A stretch of DNA of 64,000 bases from Phymatolithon calcareum (Eukaryota > Rhodophyta > Florideophyceae > Hapalidiales): assembly GCA_977006965.1 (NCBI GenBank), contig OZ345384.1, forward strand, positions 1,426,001 to 1,490,000. The letters are read 5' to 3'. The notes beneath the pieces were generated by a model that saw only the letters and a list, made by a program, of their open reading frames with translations, made no database searches and was not told the DNA's origin. The position numbers and the translations under genes are program-made. Below are positions 1-9,473 of this stretch, piece by piece; positions within the stretch are counted from its first letter, which is position 1; each line of letters begins with the position of its first letter.

Positions 1-171
1 CACACAAAATAGGACATCAAATCAATTATTATTTTGGTTCCGTAACGGAATTGTGTGACACGAGGGCTCGACAATTTGGCGTGCGCTTGACAGCGGAATA
101 CATTGCACAATTTGCGTACTGTTTTGCGTCTCTGCAATTTATCATTTTCAGGAGCGACCCAGTCATGACCA

Positions 172-285
172 CAGATCCGCTAAGTCAGTAACTAAGGAAC
201 TCATTCTCACGTAACTCCACTTCTCATCAACCATTCTTCACCAACCAAACACTTTCCATCTCCTCATCACCAACGTAACCTTCTC
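172..285 (+). repeat. LTR-A remnant (R-U5 part)
   Basis: A roughly 110-bp stretch matches the R-U5 half of the LTR-A family found complete at 1443-1879: the diverged counterpart of the AATAAACCAAGGAAC block, the 'ctcattctcac' segment and the 'caaccaaac' run are recognisable in the same order. No terminal TGTTGG or CCAACA remains and no coding part is attached, so this is an old truncated relic. Confidence 0.65.
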
Positions 286-1442
286 CTTCACCCTCATGAT
301 GATTCTTCAACTACAGAGGAATAACGGACATATCAGTTCTCGTGGAACATGTTCAATACTACGCTCGGTCGAAAAGGGACACTTGGGCTACTGAACCAAT
401 CTACCAACCAGTACTTTCCGCTGTGCCGATGTTCAATATTTTGATCTGAACGAATAATCTTTGCCAGCAGGGATTTCAAAGTGCTACCTTGTTCACAAGA
501 TAAAACATGTTTGTTTCAAGAATCATGCTATCTTTGGGGATCTTTGAAGTATTAGAAGCGCAAAAGTAGATCGAGTCCTGTTTCGTTAATATTCTTCAGA
601 TCATGAAAAACCTTTTCTTATAAAACAAAGATATCTGCGTCTTTGTCATCCGCTTTAGCAGGACTGAAACTCTAATGCCGATTCCCGAAGGTCCCGGCAT
701 CATCCTATTGCTCAAAAATGGAGATCTATAGGGTATTGTGCGTTAGACATATTTGAGTACATATTGAAGCTCGAAGACAGTTCTGCAACATGATGTCGTG
801 CTTAAGGCAAATTCTATCCTGTTCAAGTTGCACCTCGAGTGTTCGTCCACGTGCATTCTAATATCTCATTTGATATCGTCTTCTTCGGAAAGGTCGGTTG
901 CCTCCACGTCAAACTCGTGCAAAGTGCGCTCGGCGTAAACGACTTCCACCAGATCACGATAAGTGAAGTTGACATAAAAGTATTCTTTCTCCCACTCATG
1001 CTGTTCCTTCTCCCCTTCTTCGTCCGAGGGAGTGAGGATTCACACTGTCGCTCGAATTGCTTGTACTGTGCCACGTAACGACGGCACAGGGACAATCGAG
1101 ATGCAAGTCCTACCGTGGATTTAGACCACAGTCTTCAAAGAGTACAAGAAAGGACAAGGCTTGAATTTGCATTTTTAAATCTGCTTGCGCTTTTTGTTCG
1201 CCGGAGCCATTGACCAATATCGTGGTTCTTACTTCTTAACAAGATCCGCTTTTTCTAACATCACATGCGGTTTCTTATAGTACATAGCGCAGAAACCATA
1301 TTTACATCTAATTCGCACAGAACGGACGTTCCTTACTCAGGATAAGGTTCACGCGCACCCAGCAAACTTCAATGAAATAATTAACTACATATGGGCTCTC
1401 GAAGGACTTTAAGCAACCAATGATATTCAATCAGTTCGAAAC
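286..1442. other. Low-copy DNA with a possible broken coding fragment
   Basis: No element boundary or complete gene is visible. On the minus strand at about 860-1095 two adjacent frames read like one protein interrupted by a frameshift: a segment containing RRYVAQYKQFERQC, then, one frame over, an acidic segment containing YFYVNFTYRDLVEVVYAE and ending EEDDIK before a TGA. The plus strand also has a 79-codon open frame there. I do not recognise a family. It could be the degraded C-terminal exon of a host gene or chance. The last 5 bases before 1443 (GAAAC) would be one target-site copy for E1, but E1's other end is lost. Confidence 0.25.
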
Positions 1443-1879
1443 TGTTGGAAGTGTGATTGCTTGGAGCTCCAGTCGCAAACACACTTCAATATCAAGGTAT
1501 GATCTCGGTACACGTGTACACGTGTCAAGTCGAAAGTCAAAGTGTCTCAGAACTTTGAATCAAGAAGATTGGCAGTCAGAGTATGATACGAGTATGATAA
1601 TCATACTACCCTCACTCAGTAGATGATTCTTGATTTTTTTCATGCTTCACGTGTCATATGATATTATGACAAATTTGTTTAGGGTTAGAGTGTCTCCGTC
1701 GTCAATTAGGTTTTTTTGATCAAGTTGATTGAGTTCTCAGGTCTATATAGTCTTGACCTGAGGTCCGCCAAGTCAATAAACCAAGGAACTCATTCTCACC
1801 TATCTCAGCTTCTACTCAACCATTTTCCATCAACCAAACTTTTTCTTTCTCCTCATCAATTGCCGAACCTTCTCCAACA
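1443..1879 (+). repeat. LTR-A, 5' LTR of E1
   Basis: The LTR is 437 bp with 6-bp inverted ends TGTTGG/CCAACA. U3 carries CACGTG palindromes at 1511-1516, 1519-1524 and 1648-1653. A TATATAG box lies at 1744-1750 and AATAAA at 1775-1780, about 31 bp apart, so transcription start and poly(A) signal nearly coincide and R should begin close to 1775. The LTR is followed directly by the primer-binding site. Confidence 0.93.
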
Positions 1880-1893
1880 GGTTATGGGCCCAG
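1880..1893 (+). promoter_or_regulatory. Primer-binding site, half-tRNA iMet type
   Basis: GGTTATGGGCCCAG abuts the LTR end. It is the reverse complement of the anticodon stem-loop of eukaryotic initiator tRNA-Met (CTGGGCCCATAACC), not of a tRNA 3' end. This is the arrangement known for Drosophila copia, where a cleaved 5' half of tRNA-iMet primes minus-strand DNA. Equivalent sites sit beside the 5' LTRs of E2, E3, E4, E5, E7, E8, E11 and E15. Confidence 0.85.
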
Positions 1894-2105
1894 TCAACGC
1901 ACCTCAACCACCGCGTTTCATCATCATCGTCATCATCTCCGGGGTTCTCCTTCGCCCCCGATCTGTCTCTGTCTGATCTTCCTGCTTGCGCATCCTGGTC
2001 AAGAATCGTTGATTCTTGCTCGGCCCGCTTCAGGGGTTCATTAAGCGTCTTGCAGTGCGCGTTGCCGGCTCCAGGTTCAGGTGTACCAAAACACCACAAG
2101 GGTTT

Positions 2106-2540
2106 TGTTGTTGGAGGTTAGGGATAAGATTAGGAGATTGGAAAAGTTTGGTTGGTGAAGATTGGTGAAGGAGAAGTGGAGTTAGGTGAGAATGAGTTCC
2201 TTAGTTTATTCACTTGGCGGACCTCAGGTCAAGACTATATAGACCAGAGAACACAACCAGACTTGATCAAAACCCTAACTGACGACGGAGACACACTAAC
2301 CCTAAACAAATTTGTCATACTATCATATGACACGTGTAACATGAAAAAATCAAGAATCATCTACTGAGTGAGGGTAGTATGATTATCATACTCGTATCAT
2401 ACTCTGACTGCCAATCTTCTTGATTCAAAGTTCTGAGACACTTTGACTTTCGACTTGACACGTGTACACGTGTACCGAGATCATACCTTGATATTGAAGT
2501 GTGTTTGCGACTAGAGCTCCAAGCAATCACACTTCCAACA
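2106..2540 (-). repeat. LTR-A, 3' LTR of E2
   Basis: The LTR is 435 bp; read on the minus strand it runs TGTTGGAAG to CCAACAACA. Its U5 segment (2106-2210) matches the E8 LTRs. Its U3 segment (about 2360-2540) instead matches the E1 and E3 LTRs, lacking the extra CACGTG-containing block present in E8 and in E2's own 5' LTR. It is therefore mosaic. Confidence 0.93.
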
Positions 2541-2549
2541 CTCCCCCTT
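2541..2549 (-). promoter_or_regulatory. Polypurine tract of E2
   Basis: On the minus strand AAGGGGGAG directly precedes the 3' LTR, the expected position for the plus-strand DNA primer. The same 9 bases occur next to the 3' LTR at 14026-14034, 27488-27496 and 46855-46863. Confidence 0.8.
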
Positions 2550-2561
2550 GATCGAGGGACA

Positions 2562-5500
2562 CTACGACTTCCTCGCGCATATACCCATGTCATGTGCGAA
2601 CTTGGCCGTCTTGACACGATCGAGTGGCTTGGTGAGTGCATCCGCAATCATCAACTCAGTACTACAATACTTGATTGATATCTTGCCCGTGGCAACCACA
2701 TCACGAACATAGTGATATTGGATGTCTATGTGCTTGTTCCTCTGAGTGATAGCCGCGTTTCGCCCGGTCGCGATCGCACTTTGACTGTCAGTGTACAGAG
2801 TCATGGCGGATGGCTTCTCGAGACCTTGAACATCGGCAATGAGTCTTGACAACCAGACAGATTCCTTGGCGGCGGCACACGAAGCGATGTATTCCGCTTC
2901 GCATGTTGAAGTGGCGACGATGGTTTGCTTCCTTGAGCGCCAGCTTATGGCTCCCCCTGCAAGAAGGAACACATAGCCACTCGTGGACCGTCTTGTCTCA
3001 ACACATCCCGCCCAATCCGCATCCGTGTAACCGATTGGAACCAAACTCCCACTTCCACCGAACAAAATTCCGTGATCTCGAGTACCCGCAATATATCGCA
3101 CAACACGCTTCACGCCCATCCAGTGACGTTTCAGAGGCTTTTCGCAGAACGAAGACAGCTTTCCGACCGAGTCCGAGATGTCTGGGCGTGTACCAACCAT
3201 CAAGTACATGAGACTTCCGATGGCTGGACGGTATGGAACTTGTTCATCGGCGAGCTGGGTGATGTCGACTTCTTCGGTTCCGGTGTTCTTGTTGCTTGAC
3301 TCCATAGGGGTTGGTGCTGGTTTCGAGTTCTCCATCCCGAAACGTTCCAAGACTGACTGAGCGAAGACCGACTGCGAGAGGTGAAGAGTTCGAAGTGTGC
3401 CATCTCGGCGAATTTCAAGTCCAAGACAAACACTAGCTTCTCCAAGGTCCTTCATCTCGAATCGCTTGTTCAGCTCCCCCTTGATCCACGAAATAGCAGA
3501 AGTATCGTTTCCGGCAATCAGCAAGTCATCCACATATAGCGCGATGATCATGATGCTGCTTGACTTATGCCGGACATAAAGACAAGGATCATTGGGACTA
3601 CTTGAGAAGCCGAGCTCGTCGATGAGGAACTTGTCGATTTTGGCATGCCACTGTCGCGGTGCTTGCTTCAGGCCGTATAGTGCCTTCAAGAGCTTGCAAA
3701 CAAGGTCAGGACGCTTGGGATCACGAAATCCAGACGGAACCTCCATGTAGATGTCTTCGTGAAGGTCACCATGCAAGAAAGCCGTAACAACATCCATTTG
3801 GTATAGTTCCAAATCATAGACAGCAACGGTTGCAAGTAGGATACGAATCGAGGTGAACTTTACGACTGGGGCATACGTTTCACCGTAGTCCACCCCATGC
3901 ACCTGTCGGAACCCTTTCGCAACAATGCGAACTTTAGGGCCTGTATCCTTGACCTTGAAGACATACTTGCACGGTAGAACGTTCATGCCAGGCTTGCGAG
4001 TGACCAACTTCCAAGTGTTGTTGCGGGTTAGTGACGAGTGTTCATTCTCAATGCCCGGAGACCAGAAGTCGACATTTTTAATAGAAGTCGCTTCCTTGAA
4101 GGTCTAAGGCACTTGATGAGAAGACAAACCGGTTTCAGATGCAAGGTTGACGGACTCGAAGGCCAGCATAGCAGTATGCGACGGAGCGTTCCAGAAGTCA
4201 GTGGGTGGTTTTGAGACCCGAGCTGACCTACGCAGAATGGGTTTGGCGATCATCGGAGATGTTTCGTCAGAACCAGATGGAGATATAGGTTGTTCTCCAC
4301 CATCTGCTTGCTCACCTTCGTCAATGTCCTTCTCGATGCTCTTATCATCTACATCCGAAATGACCTTACCTTCAACCGTACCATCACTCAGTTTGATTTG
4401 AGGAGTTTCAAGTGATACATTGGTTTCGGTCTCATCGAATCCGAATTCCGATTCATTGAACGTCACGTCCCTTGACACAATCACTTTCCGCAAGTCCGCA
4501 TCCCACAGCTTATACCCTTTTGATGCCAACGAGTATCCCAGCATAACCGCCTCATGAGTACTACTGTCGAGTTTCCTCACTTTCTTCTTCGGAATCACGT
4601 ACCAACACTTGGCGCCAAATACGCACAAGTGTCCCAAATCTGGACGGGCACCCATCCATATGTGATGGGGGGCCGTGTTCGAAGGAAGTCCTCGTGACGT
4701 AACTCGGTTGCGCACATACACAGCAGTTGCCAACGCTTCAGCCCAGAACTTCTTCTCGATGCCTCTGTGATGAAGCATCGAGCGCACTAAGTTGAGAAGT
4801 GTGCGGTTCATGCGTTCAGCCACCCCATTTTGCTGTGGGGTGTAAGCGACTGTGAGCTGTTGATGGATGCCGTGTTCCGCAAGATATGCCTTGAACTCGT
4901 TTGAAAGGTACTCGCCTCCATTGTCTGTCCTAATTGCTTTGAGCTTTGGTGCTTTCGAGAAGACCTGTATGTTTAAGTGCTTAAGCTTTCTACCCGTATG
5001 GGTTTCAGCGTACTTGTGAAACTTCCGAAAACACTCAAAGCTCTCCGATTTCTTTCGCATGGTGAATACCGTGGTCCACTTGGAGTGATCATCGATGAAT
5101 GTGATGAAGTACTGTGATCCTCCAAGGGACGGAATGTCGATAGGACCAAGAACGTCTGAATGTACGAGATCGAGAACAGCGGTGGAGCGAGAACTACTGG
5201 ACTTTGGAATCGGAGCACGATGACCTTTGCCGGCAAGACAACCATTACATGGATGTGTGGACTGTGAGTTGGGAGCAATCTTTACACCTTTCACCACCCC
5301 ATGGTTTACCATTCCGGTAATTCCAGTGTGGTCAACATGCGCAAGTCGTTCATGCCAGAGCTGTAGGCTCGCGAAACAGGAAACTTCGTTAAGTTTATTT
5401 CCATCTGCAAGGTCTAGAGAGTAGAGACTTTTGCGTAGAGTACCTGTTGCGATCGTGTCATTATGAGCTTTAACATAGCAACGGCTGTTCTTGAACGTTA

Positions 5501-6629
5501 TACCATATCCGTACTCATCCATTTTTGAGACAGACAATAGAGAGTATCCGAAGTCGGGTATGTGCATAACGTCCTTGAGCTTTCGTTTTAACGATTTGCC
5601 GTTAACGTTAAGCGTAATGATGACATCACCTTTTCCAGCGATTGTGGCCTGTGCTTTGGTTCCCATTTCGACGGTTGAAGACATTTTTGTGTATGAGCAG
5701 AAGATTGAACGATCGAACGTCATATGCGATGTACTACCAGAGTCAATGATCCATGACTTTGAGTTCTCGGAAATATCAGAATCGCGCACCTTGACCATCA
5801 GGCATACAAAGTCGGAATCGGACATAACTCGAACATGTTCAGATTCATCGGTCAGGAATGCAGCTGGTTTCGTTTGCTTTCCATTCCGATTTTTGTATCC
5901 TTCAGGAGCAAGGTGTGGAAACTTGGTCCAACATTTCACACTTCTATGTCCAGATCGATGACAATGTTCACAGTAGTCACGAATTCGTTCTCCATCGCGT
6001 CTGGCAGTGAAAAGTGCAGCAGTCTCAGCTTTGACGGTTGATGCTTCGACACGCATTGACATGCGTTGCTCTTCCTGGAGTAGTCGACTCTTCACGAATT
6101 CAAGTGAGAATGATTCGTCTTCATTGCCGAGAGCATCAAGTGCACTTATCAAGCTGTCGTAGCGTTCGGGAAGTCCGTTCAAGACAGCCATGGCCATTTC
6201 TTTATCGTCAATATCGACACCCATTGACTTGAGGGTGGATGCGAGTTGGCGAATGCGGTTCGTATAGGGCAGTATTTTCTCGTCCTCGAGCATAGTGGCA
6301 GTGTAGAACTTGCGTCTAGCGGCCAGTTTGTTCAAAAGAGTGTGTCGTTCGAAGATATTGAGAATCGACGTCCACATCTCTTTGGCCGTTTCGACATCCT
6401 GCACATGCTCGAGATGTTCGTCTGAAAGCGAGAGACCGATAATAGCCTTTGCTTTATTGTCATTACGACGCCAGAGCTTGAAATCGTCGGAATCTCGTGC
6501 CGGTGGATCGTCCTCTATGAACTCGTCGAGTTCGCGGAATGATAGTACTAGCTGAATTTTCTGTTTCCAAGCGTGGAAATTGGTCTCATTTAACTTTTCG
6601 ACCTTCAGCGTTCCCTGGGAGTTGTCCAT
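2562..6629 (-). pseudogene. E2 gag-pol polyprotein, single premature stop
   Basis: A 4068-nt frame encodes a copia-type polyprotein in one reading frame: gag with a CX2CX4HX4C zinc knuckle, a DSG aspartic protease, an HHCC plus D,D35E integrase, an RT with YVDD and RNase H. The start is taken as the first in-frame ATG (MDNSQ) at 6627-6629; longer readings begin at non-ATG codons in the leader. The frame is interrupted only by TAG at 4104-4106, where E4 and E8 have CAG (Gln) in the linker between integrase and RT. The upstream part would still yield Gag, protease and integrase; RT and RNase H would need readthrough. I read the TAG as a point mutation rather than programmed recoding because relatives lack it. 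Confidence 0.93.
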
Positions 6630-7196
6630 TTTGCGGAGTGGGGGTCTTCTATTCTTGTCGAAAATCCGTTTGGGGAGTCCACTGCGAGTCGACACAAGGT
6701 CAACTATCAAGGCAATCTATCCCTTATAAGAAATTCCTTCGAGTCGGAATGACCCGGTCCTTGATCGGGGGATGGCTCAATGGCCGTATACCTCTTGTGG
6801 CGTTTTGGTACACCTGAACCTGCAGTCGGCAACACGCACTGCAAGACGCTTTGTGGTATCCTGAGGTGGGCCCGACAAGAAAACCGAAGGTAATCAAGCA
6901 AGGAGACACTACAGAAACCCTTGTGGTGTTTTGGTACACCTGAACCTGCAGCCGGCAACGCGCACTGCAAGACGCTATAACACTTTCTGAACGGGCCTCA
7001 CTCAAAGACCAGAGGTAATTGAGCAAGGAACCGAACAGGAAGCTCGTGAACAATGACAGACAAGTCCTCTGGAGCGGGCCTTGCGAGAAAACCAGAGGTA
7101 ATCAAGCAAGGATGCGCAACCAGGAGAAGATCGGGGGCGAAGGATGAGCCCCGGAGACGACGATGATGATGAAGCGCGGTGGTGATCAAGCGCTGA
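6630..7196 (-). other. E2 untranslated leader with internal repeats
   Basis: This non-coding region between PBS and gag holds two copies of a ~57-bp block containing 'acctgaacctgcag' (about 6797-6850 and 6921-6977). It also has three copies of a ~46-bp block of the form 'GGGCC..AAAACC.GAGGTAAT.AAGCAAGG'. The same layout recurs in E4 and E8. By position it could hold RNA packaging or dimerisation signals; that is inference. Confidence 0.6.
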
Positions 7197-7210
7197 CTGG
7201 GCCCATAACC
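7197..7210 (-). promoter_or_regulatory. Primer-binding site of E2 (half-tRNA iMet)
   Basis: CTGGGCCCATAACC on the plus strand, read GGTTATGGGCCCAG on the element strand, abuts the 5' LTR. It matches the initiator tRNA-Met anticodon arm. Confidence 0.85.
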
Positions 7211-7653
7211 TGTTGTTGGAGGTTTTGGAGGAGATGAGGTGAAGGAAAAAGTTTGGTTGGAGTGAATTGGTTGAGTTGAAGATGAGTTGTGAGTGAATGA
7301 GTTCCTTGGTTTATTCACTTGGCGGACCTCAGGTCAAGACTATATAGACCTGAGAACACAACCAGACTTGATCAAAACCCTAACTGACGACGGAGACACA
7401 CTAACCCTAAACAAATTTGTCATACTATCATATGACACGTGTAACATAAAAAATCAAGAATCATCTACTGAGTGAGGGGAGTATGATTATCATACTCTTA
7501 TCATACTTTGACACGTGTCACTGCCAATCTTCTTGATTCAAAGTTCTGAGGCACTTTGACTTTCGACTTGACACGTGTACACGTGTGCCGAGATCATACC
7601 TTGATATTGAAGTGTGTTTGCGACTAGAGCTCCAAGCAATCACACTTCCAACA
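7211..7653 (-). repeat. LTR-A, 5' LTR of E2
   Basis: The LTR is 443 bp with the same ends as the other LTR-A copies. Its U5 ('gttttggaggagatgagg' type) is like the 5' LTR of E4 and unlike E2's own 3' LTR. It contains the TATATAG box, AATAAA and CACGTG palindromes. Confidence 0.93.
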
Positions 7654-7941
7654 GGTTTTCCTGTTGCGTATCCTTGTTAAAAATCTTTGATTCTTACTAG
7701 GCCCGTTTCAGGATACCACAAAACGTCTTGCAGTGCGCGTTGCCGGCTGCAGGTTCAGGTGTACCAAAACGCCACAAGAGGTATACGGCCATTGAGCCAT
7801 CCCCCGATCAAGGTCCGGGTCACATTGACTCGAAGGGATTTCTTATACGGGACAGATTGCCTTGATAGTTAACTTCGGTTGACTCGCAGTGGACTCCCCG
7901 AACGGATTTTCGACAAGAATAGAAGACCCACACTCCCTAAA

Positions 7942-9473
7942 ATGGACAACTCACAAGGAGAAACTCAATGAGACCAATTTCCATGCTTGGAAACAGAAAA
8001 TTCAGCTAGTACTATCATTCCGTGAACTTGATGAACACATTGAGGACGATCCACCAGCATGGGACTCGGACGATTTCACTCTCTGGCGTCGAAGTAACAA
8101 CAAGGCAAAGGCTATTATCGGACTTTCTCTCTCGGATGAACATCTCGAGCATGTGCAAGATGTGAATACGGCCAAGGAAATGTGGCAGTCGATTCTCAAT
8201 ATCTTTGAACGACATACACTACTGAACAAACTGGCCGCTCGCCGCAAGTTCTATACCGCCACAATGCTCGAGGACGAGAAAATACTTTCTTATACGAACC
8301 GTATTCGCCAGCTCGCATCCACCCTCAAGTCAATGGGTGTTGATATCGACGACAAAGAAATGGCGATGGCTGTGCTTAACGGACTTCCGGAACGGTACGA
8401 TAGCTTAATCAGTGCACTCGATGCTCTTAGCAACGAGGATGAGTCATTCTCGCTCGAGTTTGTGAAGAGCAGACTTTTGCAAGAGGAGCAGCGTATGTCG
8501 ATGAGAGTCGAAGCATCAACCGTGAAAGCTGAGACTGCGGCACTGTTCACAGCCAGACGCGATGGAGAACGCATTCGTGACCACTGTGACCATTGTCATC
8601 GATCCGGACATAAGAGCGTTAAGTGTTGGACCAAATTCCCTCACCTTGCTCCGGAAGGATACAGACGTCGGAATGAAAAGCAAACAAAACCATCTGCTTT
8701 TGTGACTGATGAGTCGGAACCTGTTCGTGTCATGTCTGATTCCGACTTTGTATGCTTGATGGCCAAGGTGCGCAATTCCGACATTTCCGAGAAGTCCAAG
8801 TCCTGGATCAGTGACTCTGGAAGCACATCCCACATGACGTTTGACCGCTCACTCTTCTGCAAGTACACCGAACTGTCGTCTACTGTTGAAATGGGAACGA
8901 AAGCTAAGGCCACAATCGCTGGAAAGGGTGATGCCATTATTACGATCAATGTGAATGGGAAGCCGTCGAAATGCAAACTCAGGGATGTTATGCACATACC
9001 GGACTTTGGATACTCTTTACTATCGGTATCCAAAATGGATGAGTATGGATATGGGATTACGTTCAAGAACAGTCGTTGCTATGTTAAAGCTCATGATGAC
9101 ACGGTTGCTACAGGAACACTTCGCAAGAGTCTCTACTCACTCGATCTTGCAGATGGCAATAAAGTTACCGAAGTTTCCTGTCTTGCTAGCCTCCAGCTTT
9201 GGCATGAACGTCTCGCTCATGTCCATCCCTCTGGTATCTCTGATATTGTACGTCATGGGGTGGTCAAAGGTGTGAACCTAGCTCCCAATCCAATCTCAGA
9301 ACATCCATGCAAGGGCTGTCTTGCCGGCAAAGGTCATCGCGCTCCTATCCCAAAGTCTAGTACTACTCGTTCTGAAGCTGTCCTCAACCTCGTACATTCC
9401 GACGTCTTAGGTCCTATCGACATTCCATCACTTGGAGGCTCTCGATACTTCATCACATTTATCGATGATCACT
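7942..9473 (+). pseudogene. E1 gag-protease-integrase fragment
   Basis: The MDNSQ start ATG is at 7942-7944. A 14-bp deletion just after codon 6 (near 7959) shifts the frame, so the long open frame from 7889 is entered from an unrelated upstream frame and its first ~31 residues are not Gag. Downstream the zinc knuckle (CX2CX4HX4C), protease motif (DSG) and HHCC zinc-binding part of integrase are intact. Translation is open to FITFIDDH in the integrase core, where the element ends at the junction with E3. It is closest to E3 in sequence (subfamily 2: VNTAKEMWQ instead of VETAKEMWT). Confidence 0.9.

Larger units (their letters stand above)
2106..7653 (-). mobile_element. E2: full-length copia element with one nonsense codon
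   Basis: This 5548-bp element is nested in the leader of E1 and flanked by the 5-bp target-site duplication GGTTT (2101-2105 and 7654-7658). It has a 3' LTR (2106-2540), polypurine tract (2541-2549), polyprotein frame (2562-6629), leader, PBS (7197-7210) and 5' LTR (7211-7653). Its coding part has the same length as intact E8. The only break I see is a TAG at 4104-4106. The two LTRs are clearly different from each other, which is unexpected for such a well-preserved insertion. Confidence 0.95.
1443..9473 (+). mobile_element. E1: truncated copia element, interrupted by E2
   Basis: E1 consists of a 5' LTR (1443-1879), a half-tRNA PBS, an untranslated leader and gag-protease-partial integrase. 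It is split by nested element E2 at 2105/7654; deleting E2 and one GGTTT copy rebuilds a leader identical in layout to that of E3 (13300-13400 on the other strand). The element stops abruptly at 9473 inside the integrase core and is joined there head-to-head to the 3'-truncated E3. RT, RNase H and the 3' LTR are missing, so it is dead. Confidence 0.9.

Noticed and set aside
2846-3211. 121-codon plus-strand frame (also near 14331 and 27793)
   Set aside because: Shadow of the RNase H region on the minus strand; conserved only through copy similarity.
7889-7980. N-terminal 31 residues of the long frame in E1 as a new Gag N-terminus
   Set aside because: Produced by reading the leader in the wrong frame before a 14-bp deletion; the MDNSQ ATG lies in another frame at 7942.
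8641-9066. 141-codon antisense frame, repeated at 11941-12366 and 25237-25662
   Set aside because: It is the complement of the gag-protease coding region and recurs only because the elements recur; codon structure belongs to the sense strand.
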